From the NCBI GenBank assembly GCA_902762305.1, contig CACWNW010000003.1, positions 82,662 through 146,661 on the forward strand: a DNA stretch of 64,000 nt, written 5' to 3'. Source of the DNA: Fibrobacter succinogenes (lineage in GTDB: Bacteria; Fibrobacterota; Fibrobacteria; Fibrobacterales; Fibrobacteraceae). Numbering within the stretch: the stretch's first letter is position 1; the number at the start of each line of letters is the position of its first letter. This document shows positions 16,835-26,043 of this stretch, in pieces. A program made the translations under genes and the position numbers. The notes under the pieces were generated by a model that had not been told where the DNA came from, did not search any database, and was given only the letters and a program-made list of their open reading frames with translations.

Positions 16835-17839
16835 ATGTTTCTCCCTCTTCCCGACGATTTTCATGCTCACCTGCGCCAGGGCGAACTCATGCCCGGATAT
16901 GTACGCGACCTTGTGAGCCAATTCGGACGCGCCATCATCATGCCGAATACCGTCCCCGCGATGACTTCGGCAAATGCGATAAACGAATACAAGAAACAAA
17001 TTCTAGAAGCGGCAAAGGACGTGCGGCCCGACTTTGTCCCGCTGATGACCTTCAAGCTGAACCCGAACTACACGGAGCAGGACTTGAAGGACATGATGGC
17101 GGTGGGCGTAATCGCCGGCAAGTACTACCCCGCGGGCGTCACCACGAACAGTGCCGACGGCATCAGCGATTTCGAGGCAGTCTTCCCGGTAGTCGCGATG
17201 ATGGAGAAGCTCGGGCTCGTGCTGTGCGTGCACGGCGAGGAACCGGGGGAATTCTGCCTGGACCGCGAACCCGCATTTATCAAGCGCGTCGAGACCCTCG
17301 CCGAAAAATTCCCGAAGTTGAAAATCGTTTTTGAACACCTGAGTTCCGCAAGGTCGGTCGAGGCCGTCAAGCGGCTGCCTGCAAATGTGGCGGCGACATT
17401 CACGGTTCACCACCTGATGATGACTCTCGACGACATCGTGGGAGACGCCCTCAGGCCGCACCATTTCTGCAAGCCGTTACCGAAGCGGCCTGAAGACCGT
17501 GCCGCCATCCGCGAGGCCGCCTTCAGCGGCAACCCGAAGTTTTTCCTCGGCACGGACTCCGCCCCGCACCAGCAGGGCAAAAAGGAATGCCCGTGCGGGG
17601 CGGCGGGCGTCTACAGCGCTCCCGTGGCCATCCCGCTCCTGGTTCAGGAATTCGACAAAGCAGGACGCCTCGACAGGCTCGCTGATTTCATCGGCGGCTT
17701 CGGCGCAGATTTCTACGGAATCCCGCGGCCCACGAAGCAGATAGAAGTCGTTCGCGAAGCATGGACCGTGCCCACGCTCGTGAACGGCGTGGTGCCCCTC
17801 GCCGCCGGCCAGACGCTCGAATGGAAGATTAAATCCTGA
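16835..17839 (+). CDS. pyrC: Dihydroorotase, class II
   Basis: 334 aa. Cyclises carbamoyl aspartate in pyrimidine synthesis. HxH metal motif in DDFHAHLRQG (about 7-16), carboxylated-Lys region GKYYPAGVTTNS, metal His in CVHGE and FEHLSS, and catalytic Asp in GTDSAPH. Length matches E. coli-type PyrC. It stands alone, with its own promoter-like region and a terminator. Confidence 0.95.
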   Translation: MFLPLPDDFHAHLRQGELMPGYVRDLVSQFGRAIIMPNTVPAMTSANAINEYKKQILEAAKDVRPDFVPLMTFKLNPNYTEQDLKDMMAVGVIAGKYYPAGVTTNSADGISDFEAVFPVVAMMEKLGLVLCVHGEEPGEFCLDREPAFIKRVETLAEKFPKLKIVFEHLSSARSVEAVKRLPANVAATFTVHHLMMTLDDIVGDALRPHHFCKPLPKRPEDRAAIREAAFSGNPKFFLGTDSAPHQQGKKECPCGAAGVYSAPVAIPLLVQEFDKAGRLDRLADFIGGFGADFYGIPRPTKQIEVVREAWTVPTLVNGVVPLAAGQTLEWKIKS

Positions 17840-17864
17840 TTTTTTTCATAAATTTCTTTTTTTT

Positions 17865-17895
17865 AAAAAAAAGGGGTCCGTAATCCCCTTTTTTT
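17865..17895 (+). terminator. Rho-independent terminator after pyrC
   Basis: AAAAAAAAGGGG / CCCCTTTTTTT stem with an eight-base loop and T-tract, 26 bp past the pyrC stop codon. The A-rich 5' arm could also serve the opposite strand. Confidence 0.88.
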
Positions 17896-17907
17896 GGTAT
17901 TTTTCAA

Positions 17908-18681
17908 ATGACTATGCGCGCTATACTTGCTACCCTCTATTATGTCATCGTCTTCGTCTGTATGACCATTATCGGCATCCCCTATATCATCTACATGGGG
18001 TATATCAAAGGCCACAAAGAACGCATCACCAACATCTGCAGTTTCTTCTTCACGAAAATCGCATTCAAGCTTTTTGGCATATCCATCCATGTCGACGGCA
18101 AGGAGAACGTTCCCCCTCCGGGCAAGGGATTTGTTATTATCGCGAACCACCAGAGTTTCCTCGACATCAACGTCTTGTGGCCCGTCGTCGGAAACACGGC
18201 TTTCATAGCCAAGGCAAGCCTCTGGATGGCGCCCGTTTTCGGCTGGATCCTCAGCGTCATCGGTTGCATTCCCGTGTTCAAGGACCCGCGCAAGAACGCC
18301 GGCATGGGCAAGACAGTCGCCAACCGGCTCGCCAAGGGATACAACATCGTGGTTTTCCCCGAAGGCCACCGTTCCGAAGACGACCGCATGTTCAAGTTCC
18401 AGAACGGCATCTTCCGCATGGCGAAGGAACACCATTTCGACATTCTTCCCATCACGCTGATAAACACCGGCGAAATCCTCCCCAAGCGCAAGTGGGCGAT
18501 TTACAGCGGCGAGGTGAAGATAGTCGTCCACCCGCTCGTGAAGGCCGAAGACTACGCCGACAAGCCGATGGCGGAACTGCGCGACGAGATGCACGACCTT
18601 ATAGAATCGGCGTTGCCCTATGCAAAGGCAGCAAAGAACTCAGGCAATTTAACAGATACGGAGAAATCCGAGGAGAAGTGA
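17908..18681 (+). CDS. plsC: 1-acyl-sn-glycerol-3-phosphate acyltransferase
   Basis: 257 aa. An N-terminal membrane segment (about 4-30) is followed by the acyltransferase motifs NHQSFLD (HX4D, about 80-86) and FPEGHRSED (about 150-158). Transfers an acyl chain to lysophosphatidic acid to form phosphatidic acid at the inner membrane. An ATG six bases in is an alternative start. rnr begins 1 bp after its stop, and the GAGGAG ribosome-binding site for rnr lies inside plsC. Confidence 0.9.
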   Translation: MTMRAILATLYYVIVFVCMTIIGIPYIIYMGYIKGHKERITNICSFFFTKIAFKLFGISIHVDGKENVPPPGKGFVIIANHQSFLDINVLWPVVGNTAFIAKASLWMAPVFGWILSVIGCIPVFKDPRKNAGMGKTVANRLAKGYNIVVFPEGHRSEDDRMFKFQNGIFRMAKEHHFDILPITLINTGEILPKRKWAIYSGEVKIVVHPLVKAEDYADKPMAELRDEMHDLIESALPYAKAAKNSGNLTDTEKSEEK

Positions 18682-18682
18682 C

Positions 18683-20989
18683 ATGGCACAGCGTTTACCC
18701 AGCGAAGAACAGATTATTGCAATTTTACGCGACGAACCGATGGTCGGAAGCCAGCTCCGCGGTGCTCTCGGGCTCCCCAAGAAGCAGAAGATGGCATTCA
18801 AGCAGCTGCTCGCCGACATGGTGGAGCGCGGGCTCCTGAAGCGCACGAGCCACAAGGAATACCAGCTCGGCGACGGTGAAAGCCTCGACGAAAAGCGCGA
18901 GAAACGCTTCAAGAAGATTGCGGAACAGTACCCCGAAGACAACAGGCGTCCGGGCGCACGCAGCCGCAGGCAGAACGACAAGGAAAACGAGACCCGCGTC
19001 AAGCGCGGCATACTGCACCAGATTGGCGACGAGCAGTGGGAAGTGCACGAACTCGATACCGGCAAGGTGTACGAGATGTGCCACCGCAGGCAGGCGCCGG
19101 GCAAGGAAGGCGAGACCATCAGCTTTACGCTGTACCCGCACCCGAAACTCAAGCACAGCTACCTCGCGAAGGTGGACCGCAGCGCCGAAGCGCTGAACGT
19201 GAGTTGGGACGAGATCAAGGCGAAGTTCATGGAAGAGAGCAACCTGCCCAAGGACTTCTCCCCCGCCATCAAGAAATTCGTTGAAGGCATCAAGGAACCC
19301 GGCGCAAAGGATTTCAAGGGACGCGTCGATTACCGCAAGCTCGACGTGCTCTGCATCGATCCCGACGGCGCCATGGACCACGACGACGCCATCAGCGTGG
19401 AACGTACCGAAAACGGTTACAGGCTCGGCGTGCATATCGCCGACGTAAGCTACTACGTACCCGAAGGTTCCGACCTCGACGAAGAGGCACTCGAGCGCAG
19501 CTACACGCAGTACCTGCCGTGGACCGCGGTTCCCATGCTCCCCGAAAAGCTTTCGAGCGGAGTGTGCAGCCTGCACCAGGGCGTAGACCGCTGCGCGTTC
19601 ACCTGCATGATGGAACTCGACAAGCAGGCCAACGTGCTCAGCTGGGATTTCCACCGCAGTATCGTAAACGTATCGAAGGGCATCACCTACCGCGAGGCGG
19701 TGCAGATGATGGAAGCCGGCGACGATTCCATCAAGGCGCTCGCCGAAGTGACCGCCATGCTCAAGAAGAACCGCACCAAGGAAGGCCTGCTCGAATTCAA
19801 GAGCACCGAATACGGCTGCAAGTTCAACGAGAAGGGAGAGCCCGAAAAAATCGTGCCGCGCGAATCCGACGAATCGAATTCGTGGGTCGAAGAATGCATG
19901 CTCATCGCGAACAACTGCTGCGCGAAGGAACTCTCCAAGCGCAAGCTGCAGGGCATCTACCGTATCCACGAGGCGCCCGATACCAAGGACATCATGGAGC
20001 TGTACTACATGTACCCCGACCTGTTCAAGGATGCCCCGGTAATGTTGCGCGACCTCGGCAAGCCGCGTAGCGGCGACACGAACCTGAACCCGGTCGCCTT
20101 CAAGCTGTACCAGCACCTGGTGAAGCGCGCGGGCGACGACGAGACGCTCATGAACCGCATCCTCCGCAGCATGCAGAAGGCGCACTACGACAGCAACAGC
20201 TTCGGGCACTTCGCATTGAACTGGCAGGATTACAGCCACTTCACCTCGCCCATCCGCCGTTACGCCGACCTCTGGTGCCACCGCGAACTCGCGCGCAAGG
20301 GCAAGGAAATCAACGCCGAACGCGCGAACAGCGTGATCGAGGTCTGCGACCTCATCTCGGCGAACGAAATCAAGAACATGAAGGTGGAGCGCATTTCCAT
20401 CAAGGTGTGCAGCTGCTGGATTTTGAAGAGCCATATCGGCGACGACTTCGAGGCATCCGTCACGGGAATCGAGGAATGGGGCATCTACGTCTCCATCGCC
20501 GACCCGATCGCCGAAGGCCTGGTGCGTTTCCGCGACATCGCGGGCGACGACTTCTACGTATTCAATCCGGACCAGGGACTCGCTTTCGGGAAACGCAGCG
20601 GGCGCACCTTCCGGAGAGGCGACAAGGTCATGGTGCGTCTGCTCCGCGTAGATCCTCTACGCGGCCAGGCCGACTTCAGCATTCTGGAGAAGCTCAGCGC
20701 CGAACCCAAGAAGCGCCGCCGTCAGGGCGAATCGCGCGACGTGAACGAGCGTGCCGACCGCGCCGCCGCGGCAGAAGCGCTCGGTTACCTGAGCCAGCCC
20801 GACATTGACGAGCGCGACGACTTCGACGATTTCGATTCCGGCTACATGCCCCCGCGCGCTCGCAACCGCGCCCAGCGCCGCAAGGCGGCATTCGGCGACA
20901 GGAACGAGGGCGGTCGAAGCTCAAGCGGCAAGCCGCGCGCACGCAAGACCGACGCACGCGGCGGCCGTGGCAAGCGCGGCAGAAGGTAA
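18683..20989 (+). CDS. rnr: Ribonuclease R
   Basis: 768 aa. Processive 3'-5' exoribonuclease. N-terminal winged-helix (about 8-60), cold-shock-like domains, RNB catalytic domain with the Asp cluster in CIDPDGAMDHDDAIS (about 225-239) and HFTSPIRRYADLWCHR (about 517-532), S1 domain (about 585-670), then a basic disordered tail rich in Arg, Asp and Gly (about 675-768). The first part of the tail carries an acidic DERDDFDDFD stretch. It sits between plsC and a glycan gene, with 9 bp to the next start. Confidence 0.95.
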   Translation: MAQRLPSEEQIIAILRDEPMVGSQLRGALGLPKKQKMAFKQLLADMVERGLLKRTSHKEYQLGDGESLDEKREKRFKKIAEQYPEDNRRPGARSRRQNDKENETRVKRGILHQIGDEQWEVHELDTGKVYEMCHRRQAPGKEGETISFTLYPHPKLKHSYLAKVDRSAEALNVSWDEIKAKFMEESNLPKDFSPAIKKFVEGIKEPGAKDFKGRVDYRKLDVLCIDPDGAMDHDDAISVERTENGYRLGVHIADVSYYVPEGSDLDEEALERSYTQYLPWTAVPMLPEKLSSGVCSLHQGVDRCAFTCMMELDKQANVLSWDFHRSIVNVSKGITYREAVQMMEAGDDSIKALAEVTAMLKKNRTKEGLLEFKSTEYGCKFNEKGEPEKIVPRESDESNSWVEECMLIANNCCAKELSKRKLQGIYRIHEAPDTKDIMELYYMYPDLFKDAPVMLRDLGKPRSGDTNLNPVAFKLYQHLVKRAGDDETLMNRILRSMQKAHYDSNSFGHFALNWQDYSHFTSPIRRYADLWCHRELARKGKEINAERANSVIEVCDLISANEIKNMKVERISIKVCSCWILKSHIGDDFEASVTGIEEWGIYVSIADPIAEGLVRFRDIAGDDFYVFNPDQGLAFGKRSGRTFRRGDKVMVRLLRVDPLRGQADFSILEKLSAEPKKRRRQGESRDVNERADRAAAAEALGYLSQPDIDERDDFDDFDSGYMPPRARNRAQRRKAAFGDRNEGGRSSSGKPRARKTDARGGRGKRGRR

Positions 20990-20998
20990 AGGTTCGTT

Positions 20999-21940
20999 AT
21001 GGCAGCCTACAAGAAAGTCGCGCTCTATGCAAGTTACCAGACCGGGAAAGACCTTCCCGGTTACGTGCGGTTCGCGCTCCGGCACCTTGCGGCGACGGAC
21101 TTCCATGTAGTGCTCCTGACCAACGACCGCGAGCTTTCTGAGGATACCTACAATTTCATCGCCGACAACCAAATCGAGCTCTTCCTCACGCGGAACCACG
21201 GTTTCGATTTCGGGATGTGGCACCGTTACCTCAAACTCAAGGTCAGCAATCCCGCCGCAAGCGGAGCGCAGGAATCCATGGGCAATCTCGACAGGCTGCT
21301 CGTGCTGAACGATTCCATCGTCTACTTCCAGAACAACTTCGAGAAGTTCTTCGCCGAAGCAGAAAAGAGCAGCGCCGATGTCGTATCGCTCACCAGCAAC
21401 AACGAAATCTGCCCGCACCTGCAATCGTTCTTCCTCTACATGAAGCAGCCTGCACTCGGGGCATTCTTCATGCACCTTTTCGAGACGCCCGAACAGGAAG
21501 ACTTCATGAGCACCGTACGCCGCATGGAAATCGGGCTCAGCGAAAAATTCATGGAAGCGGAAGTCCGCATGGAGGCGCTGTACCCCACCGAAAACAAGGC
21601 GCTCTTCTCGGCAAAGGAACTCATCGAGCAGGGGGCTGGGTTCATCAAGCGCAAGCTTTTGCAGCGCCGATTCACCTTCGACGAGAAGGTTTACTTCATC
21701 CGCATGGGCGCAAAGGACATGCTCAATACCGACTACGCGGCAATCGTCAAGAAGGCGGGACTCGCCCACGATTTCAAGGAAGAATGGATTCCGGCCGTAA
21801 TCGATTCGCCGCTACGGCACAAGGCCGACCTCCTTTGGGAAGGCGCGTTCGACAAAGTCGGGTGGCCGGTTCTGCGCACAGCGATCAAGGCGAAGTACAA
21901 ACTGCTCCGCAAGCCCCTCACAGGCGACGAATACAAGTAA
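20999..21940 (+). CDS. Rhamnan-synthesis protein F family protein
   Basis: 313 aa. The core resembles the RgpF/rhamnan synthesis F family (PF05045): LFLTRNHGFDFGMWHRYL (about 61-78), RLLVLNDSIVYFQNNF (about 99-114), HLQSFFLYMKQPAL (about 140-153). The family is found in polysaccharide (rhamnan, O-antigen) loci and is thought to act in glycan assembly, but the reaction is not settled. It is last in the plsC-rnr unit and unlinked to other glycan genes here. Confidence 0.75.
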   Translation: MAAYKKVALYASYQTGKDLPGYVRFALRHLAATDFHVVLLTNDRELSEDTYNFIADNQIELFLTRNHGFDFGMWHRYLKLKVSNPAASGAQESMGNLDRLLVLNDSIVYFQNNFEKFFAEAEKSSADVVSLTSNNEICPHLQSFFLYMKQPALGAFFMHLFETPEQEDFMSTVRRMEIGLSEKFMEAEVRMEALYPTENKALFSAKELIEQGAGFIKRKLLQRRFTFDEKVYFIRMGAKDMLNTDYAAIVKKAGLAHDFKEEWIPAVIDSPLRHKADLLWEGAFDKVGWPVLRTAIKAKYKLLRKPLTGDEYK

Positions 21941-21944
21941 TTAT

Positions 21945-21972
21945 TAATCTTCAGATGTCGAGCGAGCGGTCT
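21945..21972 (+). repeat. Direct repeat copy A (duplicated 3' end of the lipoprotein gene)
   Basis: Matches 22041-22068 with three differences over 28 bp. On the minus strand it still reads ETARSTSED followed by a stop, as in the true C-terminus QTARSASED of the lipoprotein gene. It therefore looks like a duplicated gene end left downstream of the current stop. Confidence 0.55.
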
Positions 21973-21978
21973 CCGTGA

Positions 21979-22014
21979 GCCACAAGCGGCATAGCGTAAG
22001 CATGCCGTGGTGGC
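21979..22014. terminator. Hairpin between convergent genes
   Basis: GCCAC-AAG-CGGCAT (21979-21992) pairs with ATGCCG-TG-GTGGC (22002-22014) around the loop AGCGTAAGC. It lies between the converging RgpF-like and lipoprotein genes. There is no T-tract on either strand, so the terminator role is only a guess. Confidence 0.35.
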
Positions 22015-22039
22015 GAGAGCGAGCGAGAAACCGGAGGTT

Positions 22040-23020
22040 CTAATCCTCAGACGCCGAGCGAGCGGTCTGAGCTGTCTTAAAACAAGTTGTCACTTGGATG
22101 GAATCGGCTTCTTCCACCCCATTCTCATAGTGAGTATATTCCAGGGTCCAGGTAACCGTAGTATCTGATTCAAATTCGACAAACTCGTTGCTGAACTCAT
22201 AATCACGCTTCGGAGCCTTTACCGTCTTTGGCCAAGCCTTATACCCAAAGCGCGTCACTTCGATTTCGATAACAGAAACCTGAGCCACAATCAATGGTTT
22301 CGACAGCGGAAATCCTATAAATCTAAGTTCCGAGCTGACTTCAAGGTGGTTCTTGCCGCCCAGCAGCGAATCGCTCACGTCCAGGGTATCGAAGAAATCC
22401 CGAATCGCGGTAGAATCGAACGGAAGCTCCCCCAAGTCATAGGTTGTCTCCGGCGGGATATAGTCGGTCATGCGGCTTTCACCATAATTGATGAATGTCG
22501 TATCGTTAATTCTTTTGTATGTATCCCGATAAAAGGTGTCCTTATAGACCGTATCCACAACATAAATATGGACCTTCGTCGTATCGAGAGGACGTATCGA
22601 GTCCTTATAAATAATAAGGGGTGGTCCATAGATAGGATTCTCGACAATATACTGCGCAAAGTACTCGCAGCTAAAAGATTCCTCCCCCATATTGCATTTC
22701 AAGGCGTTCGAATCCCTAGTCACGGTATCGAGCACACCAGAACTATTCTTGTACACGAACGACCGGTAACTAGTCCCTTGAATTTCGTTTACCCTCTCGA
22801 CAGTATCCCGGTAGAGGGTAACCTCTCTATGGTGATAGACGGTATCCTTCTTCCCAGTCGTAGAAACCAGGCTATCGCCGGGTTCCTCCAAAATCGTCGG
22901 CTGCGCCGTCCCCTCTTGAGGCGCAGCCGGTGGCAGCTCTATTACAGAGCACGCCACAAAACTCATTGCAATAAAGGCTCCCCATACAAGTTGAGGCCTT
23001 CCCAAACGGAAACATCTCAT
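22040..23020 (-). CDS. Lipoprotein of unknown function
   Basis: 326 aa. Lipobox FVAC (Cys at about 24) after a hydrophobic signal. No known domain recognised. The body contains recurring short units around the pattern Y-x-DTV-x-x-x-x-x-YRDT-x-x-RIND (for example TLYRDTVERVNE, DTVYKDTFYRDTYKRIND), suggesting a repetitive beta structure. Its extreme 3' end is duplicated 96 bp downstream. A second C-terminal half is rich in Glu and Thr. Convergent with the RgpF-like gene. Confidence 0.7.
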   Translation of the reverse strand: MRCFRLGRPQLVWGAFIAMSFVACSVIELPPAAPQEGTAQPTILEEPGDSLVSTTGKKDTVYHHREVTLYRDTVERVNEIQGTSYRSFVYKNSSGVLDTVTRDSNALKCNMGEESFSCEYFAQYIVENPIYGPPLIIYKDSIRPLDTTKVHIYVVDTVYKDTFYRDTYKRINDTTFINYGESRMTDYIPPETTYDLGELPFDSTAIRDFFDTLDVSDSLLGGKNHLEVSSELRFIGFPLSKPLIVAQVSVIEIEVTRFGYKAWPKTVKAPKRDYEFSNEFVEFESDTTVTWTLEYTHYENGVEEADSIQVTTCFKTAQTARSASED

Positions 23021-23185
23021 CCCTCCCTCCTTTTCTTATAAAATAACTTTTTTCAAAAAAAGAGAAAACAGCATTTTTTCACTTTGCGAAATCGCATGAA
23101 AAACGTCACGGATTTTTTACAAGAAGCACAAAACCATATAAAAAAGGCAATTTCAGACAAATTCATATTCCCCTGCACGAGCCCA

Positions 23186-23215
23186 TAAAAAAAGTCCCGC
23201 ATCGCTGCAGGACTT
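23186..23215 (-). terminator. Rho-independent terminator after yidC
   Basis: On the minus strand AAGTCCTGCA-GCGA-TGCGGGACTT forms a 10-bp stem (one G-U pair) followed by a run of T. It is 35 bp beyond the yidC stop. The remaining 23021-23185 is AT-rich with no gene seen. Confidence 0.88.
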
Positions 23216-23249
23216 ACGAAATTCTTATAATAAAGTGACAAGTAAAAAT

Positions 23250-25106
23250 CTACTTCACGATTTTTGCATCCTGGACTTTTTTGCCATTCAGCTTGCCAGA
23301 GGCCTTGGCCGGAGCGACGTTCTTGTACATTATCTTGTACTGAACAATCGTCCAAATGTTGCTGATAATCCAGTAGAACACGAGGCCGGAAGGCATCACC
23401 GCGCTGAAGAAGAACATCATCGCGGGCATCATCCACACCATCATCTTCTGCTGGGCGGGATCCATGCCGGCGCTGCCGCTCATAGTGACCTTCGTCTGGA
23501 AGTAAGTCGTCACCACCATGATCCACGGGAGGATGGCAAGGCCTGCAGGCATGATGTAGGGAATCGAAATTCCGCTCCACACCACGTCGCTCTTGCTCAA
23601 GTCGGTAATCCACAAGAAGGCGGGCATACCGCGCAGTTCAATCGCGCGACCGAGCACAAAGAACAGGCCCATGAAAATCGGCATCTGGAACAGCATCGGC
23701 AGGCAGCCCGAGCATCCGGAGAACGGGCTCACGTTGTTCTTCGAGTAAAGTTCCATCATGGCGGCCTGCTTCTTCTGCGGGTCGCTCCTGTACTTCACGT
23801 TGATTTCGTCCATCTGGGGCTTGAGCGCAGCCATGGCACGGGTGGACTTCATCTGCTTGATGGTAAAGGGGGTCGTGAACGCACGCACGATAATCGTGAT
23901 GAGGATAATCGCCACGCCGTAGTTCGGGATAATCGAGTAGAAGAACTTGAGGAGCTTCAGGAGCCACTTGCAAATCCACACGAACCAGACGCTCGAACCG
24001 GGGAACCACTTGGAACCTGTCACGATAATCTTCTCATAGCCCTGGCCGAACGATTCGACCTCATCCCACTTGAGCGGGAGCACCATGAAATTGTAGGCGA
24101 CAGAATCGGCGCGTACTTCGTCGGCGATGGAGAGGGTGTAGGTACCCGGGTCCGTCTTGCCTTCGACAGGCACATCGACATGCTTGGCCTTCACCTTGGC
24201 GGGGACAGGCTTGTCGAACTGCACCGACATAGCCACGTACTTGCGGCGCAGGCCGACCCAGTAGTAGTTGGCATCGTCGAGGGTCATGGCGTCGGAGAAC
24301 GATTCGCGTTCGGTAATGTCGTTGTTCCTGTAAATGACTTCGCTAAAGAAGTAGCCGGCGGCACCGAAAGTCTTGCCCTTCGGGATGACCTCGGTTTCCT
24401 TCATGCCGCCATTCCAAGAGAGTTCATAGGCCGTGGGGTTGAACCCGACAAACTTGTTCACCTGGCGGACGGCGGCGCCATCCTTCGTAAAGCCGTAGCT
24501 ACGGACAACCTTGTTGCCGTTGGCATCCGTGAACGTGAACTGCACACTCGTATCGGCATCCACCGTAATCCATTCGGGCGCATCGACGGCAAAAAGCGCT
24601 TCGCTCAGGTCGGCCCCGCCGAGCTTCAGGTCGAGTGCGCCGCGGGCGGTATCCTGGATAAGTTCGGGATAGTTGCCGGTACTGTCCTTCAGCGCCTTCA
24701 CGATAACGCTCTGGACCTTGCCGCCCTTGTTGGAGAGCGTCATGATAAACTTTTCTGTTTCGACGGTCACCGTGCGCGGGACGATTGCCGGAGCCTTGAC
24801 TTCTGCAGCAGAGGAATCGGCAGCGACGTTCGCGGAATCGACCGTAGCGCTTTCGGCAACCTCGGCGGCTGCATTCTGCGGGGCGGCACCAAGTACGGGC
24901 GGTTCCTTCGCTTCGGGCTTGTTCACCGGCAGCACCAGTTCGGAAGGAGAATTCGCCTCGGCGACCTGCGCCGCGGCAGCCTTCTGCGCATCCGCCTGGG
25001 CGGCTCGGGCCTTGGCCCTGGCCTCTTCGTTCGAGGCGTTCATCGTCATCCACACGATGATGATTACCGCCATGAGTATGGAACCGATAATGGTATTCTT
25101 ATTCAT
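23250..25106 (-). CDS. yidC: Membrane protein insertase YidC
   Basis: 618 aa, the long Gram-negative form. N-terminal membrane anchor (about 5-20), a linker rich in Ala, Glu and Val (about 25-115), a large periplasmic domain (about 115-375), and the insertase core with five membrane segments (about 380-600). The core includes the conserved cytoplasmic loop KQMKSTRAMAALKPQMDEI with its groove-side basic residues. Inserts and folds inner-membrane proteins with or without Sec. Start codon overlaps the yidD stop by 4 bp. Confidence 0.95.
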   Translation of the reverse strand: MNKNTIIGSILMAVIIIVWMTMNASNEEARAKARAAQADAQKAAAAQVAEANSPSELVLPVNKPEAKEPPVLGAAPQNAAAEVAESATVDSANVAADSSAAEVKAPAIVPRTVTVETEKFIMTLSNKGGKVQSVIVKALKDSTGNYPELIQDTARGALDLKLGGADLSEALFAVDAPEWITVDADTSVQFTFTDANGNKVVRSYGFTKDGAAVRQVNKFVGFNPTAYELSWNGGMKETEVIPKGKTFGAAGYFFSEVIYRNNDITERESFSDAMTLDDANYYWVGLRRKYVAMSVQFDKPVPAKVKAKHVDVPVEGKTDPGTYTLSIADEVRADSVAYNFMVLPLKWDEVESFGQGYEKIIVTGSKWFPGSSVWFVWICKWLLKLLKFFYSIIPNYGVAIILITIIVRAFTTPFTIKQMKSTRAMAALKPQMDEINVKYRSDPQKKQAAMMELYSKNNVSPFSGCSGCLPMLFQMPIFMGLFFVLGRAIELRGMPAFLWITDLSKSDVVWSGISIPYIMPAGLAILPWIMVVTTYFQTKVTMSGSAGMDPAQQKMMVWMMPAMMFFFSAVMPSGLVFYWIISNIWTIVQYKIMYKNVAPAKASGKLNGKKVQDAKIVK

Positions 25107-25366
25107 TTGCTTTCCTTCCGGGGCGGAACAGGATCGTAGCCGCCCTTGAAAAAGGGGTTACATCTCAGAATTCTAAAAACCGCAAGATAGAAACCTTTGA
25201 AGGGCCCATGGACCCGCAAGGCCTCTATCGCATACTGGGAGCAAGTCGGCCGGAACCTGCATACCCCATGAAAAAAGAACGGATGGACCAGCTGGTAAAG
25301 GCGAATCGGTGCAATCAGCACCTCCACCAGCAAATCCCTAGCCCTCGCCAACATTCCCCGAACCAC
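25103..25366 (-). CDS. yidD: Membrane protein insertion efficiency factor YidD
   Basis: 87 aa. Contains the family core IRLYQLVHPFFFHGVCRFRPTCSQYA (about 21-46) with conserved Cys, then HGPFKGFYLAVFRILRCNPFFKGGYDPVP. It overlaps rnpA by 29 bp and yidC by 4 bp. Met5 (25354) is an alternative start. Conserved position in the rpmH-rnpA-yidD-yidC cluster. Confidence 0.93.
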   Translation of the reverse strand: MVRGMLARARDLLVEVLIAPIRLYQLVHPFFFHGVCRFRPTCSQYAIEALRVHGPFKGFYLAVFRILRCNPFFKGGYDPVPPRKESK

Positions 25367-25712
25367 CTTCCGGCAACGCCCATTCCATCTTGCGGAATAT
25401 TTTCAGGGCCGATTCCCTGAGGCGTTCCGGTGTCATTTCCTTGGACGAGTCGTTCACGATGACCATCGCCCACACGGGCCTGCTTATGGCGGGGACCATC
25501 CCGAAGAACAGCGGGCGCAGTACCCGGCGGCACTTGTTACGGTATACCGCATTCCCGTTCTTCTTTTTCGCCAAAAAACAAAAACGACAAAAACCGTCCG
25601 GGCTGTCAATCCATCGCATCGACAAGGACGATGCGCGGACGAATTTTCCTTGGACGGCTACTTGCCGATAAGCAGGCTGGTTTGGCAGCCGGTAAGAACG
25701 CAGAGCGGCCAT
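25338..25712 (-). CDS. rnpA: Ribonuclease P protein component
   Basis: 124 aa. Protein cofactor of RNase P, helping 5' maturation of tRNAs. The RNR-type signature appears as VYRNKCRRVLRPLFF (about 56-70), preceded by the beta strand FCFLAKKKNGNAV. Its position between rpmH and yidD supports the call. The sequence is divergent at the N-terminus, which starts RSYRLPNQPAYRQV instead of the more usual RLKKxxDF. Confidence 0.88.
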   Translation of the reverse strand: MAALRSYRLPNQPAYRQVAVQGKFVRASSLSMRWIDSPDGFCRFCFLAKKKNGNAVYRNKCRRVLRPLFFGMVPAISRPVWAMVIVNDSSKEMTPERLRESALKIFRKMEWALPEGGSGNVGEG

Positions 25713-25727
25713 ATGGCCAACCCCGAC

Positions 25728-25883
25728 TTACTTCTTGTAGATGGAATCGCTGATGGTGAGGCGCTTGCGACCCTTGGCACGACGGCGGCTCAGGACGGCA
25801 CGACCCCAGCGGTCTTCCATGCGGGCCATGAAACCATGCTTGTTGACGCGCTTACGATTGTGAGGCTGGAATGTTCTTTTCAT
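25728..25883 (-). CDS. rpmH: Ribosomal protein L34
   Basis: 51 aa. Starts [18 protein letters not shown] and continues with the basic [18 protein letters not shown] segment that defines L34. It is slightly longer than the usual 44-46 aa because of the C-terminal TISDSIYKK. rnpA follows after 15 bp. The 160 bp upstream (25884-26043) hold its promoter region but no dnaA gene. Confidence 0.97.
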   Translation of the reverse strand: MKRTFQPHNRKRVNKHGFMARMEDRWGRAVLSRRRAKGRKRLTISDSIYKK

Positions 25884-26043
25884 GATAAAACCTTTTTAGT
25901 GCAAAATTTTGAGCCACAAAAATAGCAAAAAATCCGCATATATCAAGGGGTTGCGACACCGCTATCGACCTTTTTTAATGGCATCCTGGCCTATCCCCAG
26001 GAACGTCCGTAATTAATCAACAATTTATCAACAGTGTTTATTT

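Noticed and set aside
23053..23613. 186-aa minus-strand frame overlapping the yidC 3' end
   Set aside because: Overlaps yidC out of frame and ends in poly-Phe/Lys from AT-rich intergenic sequence.
25884..26043. Possible oriC next to rpmH (TTAATCAACA and TTTATCAACA resemble DnaA boxes)
   Set aside because: Only two imperfect boxes and no dnaA gene beside the rpmH cluster. Not enough for an origin.
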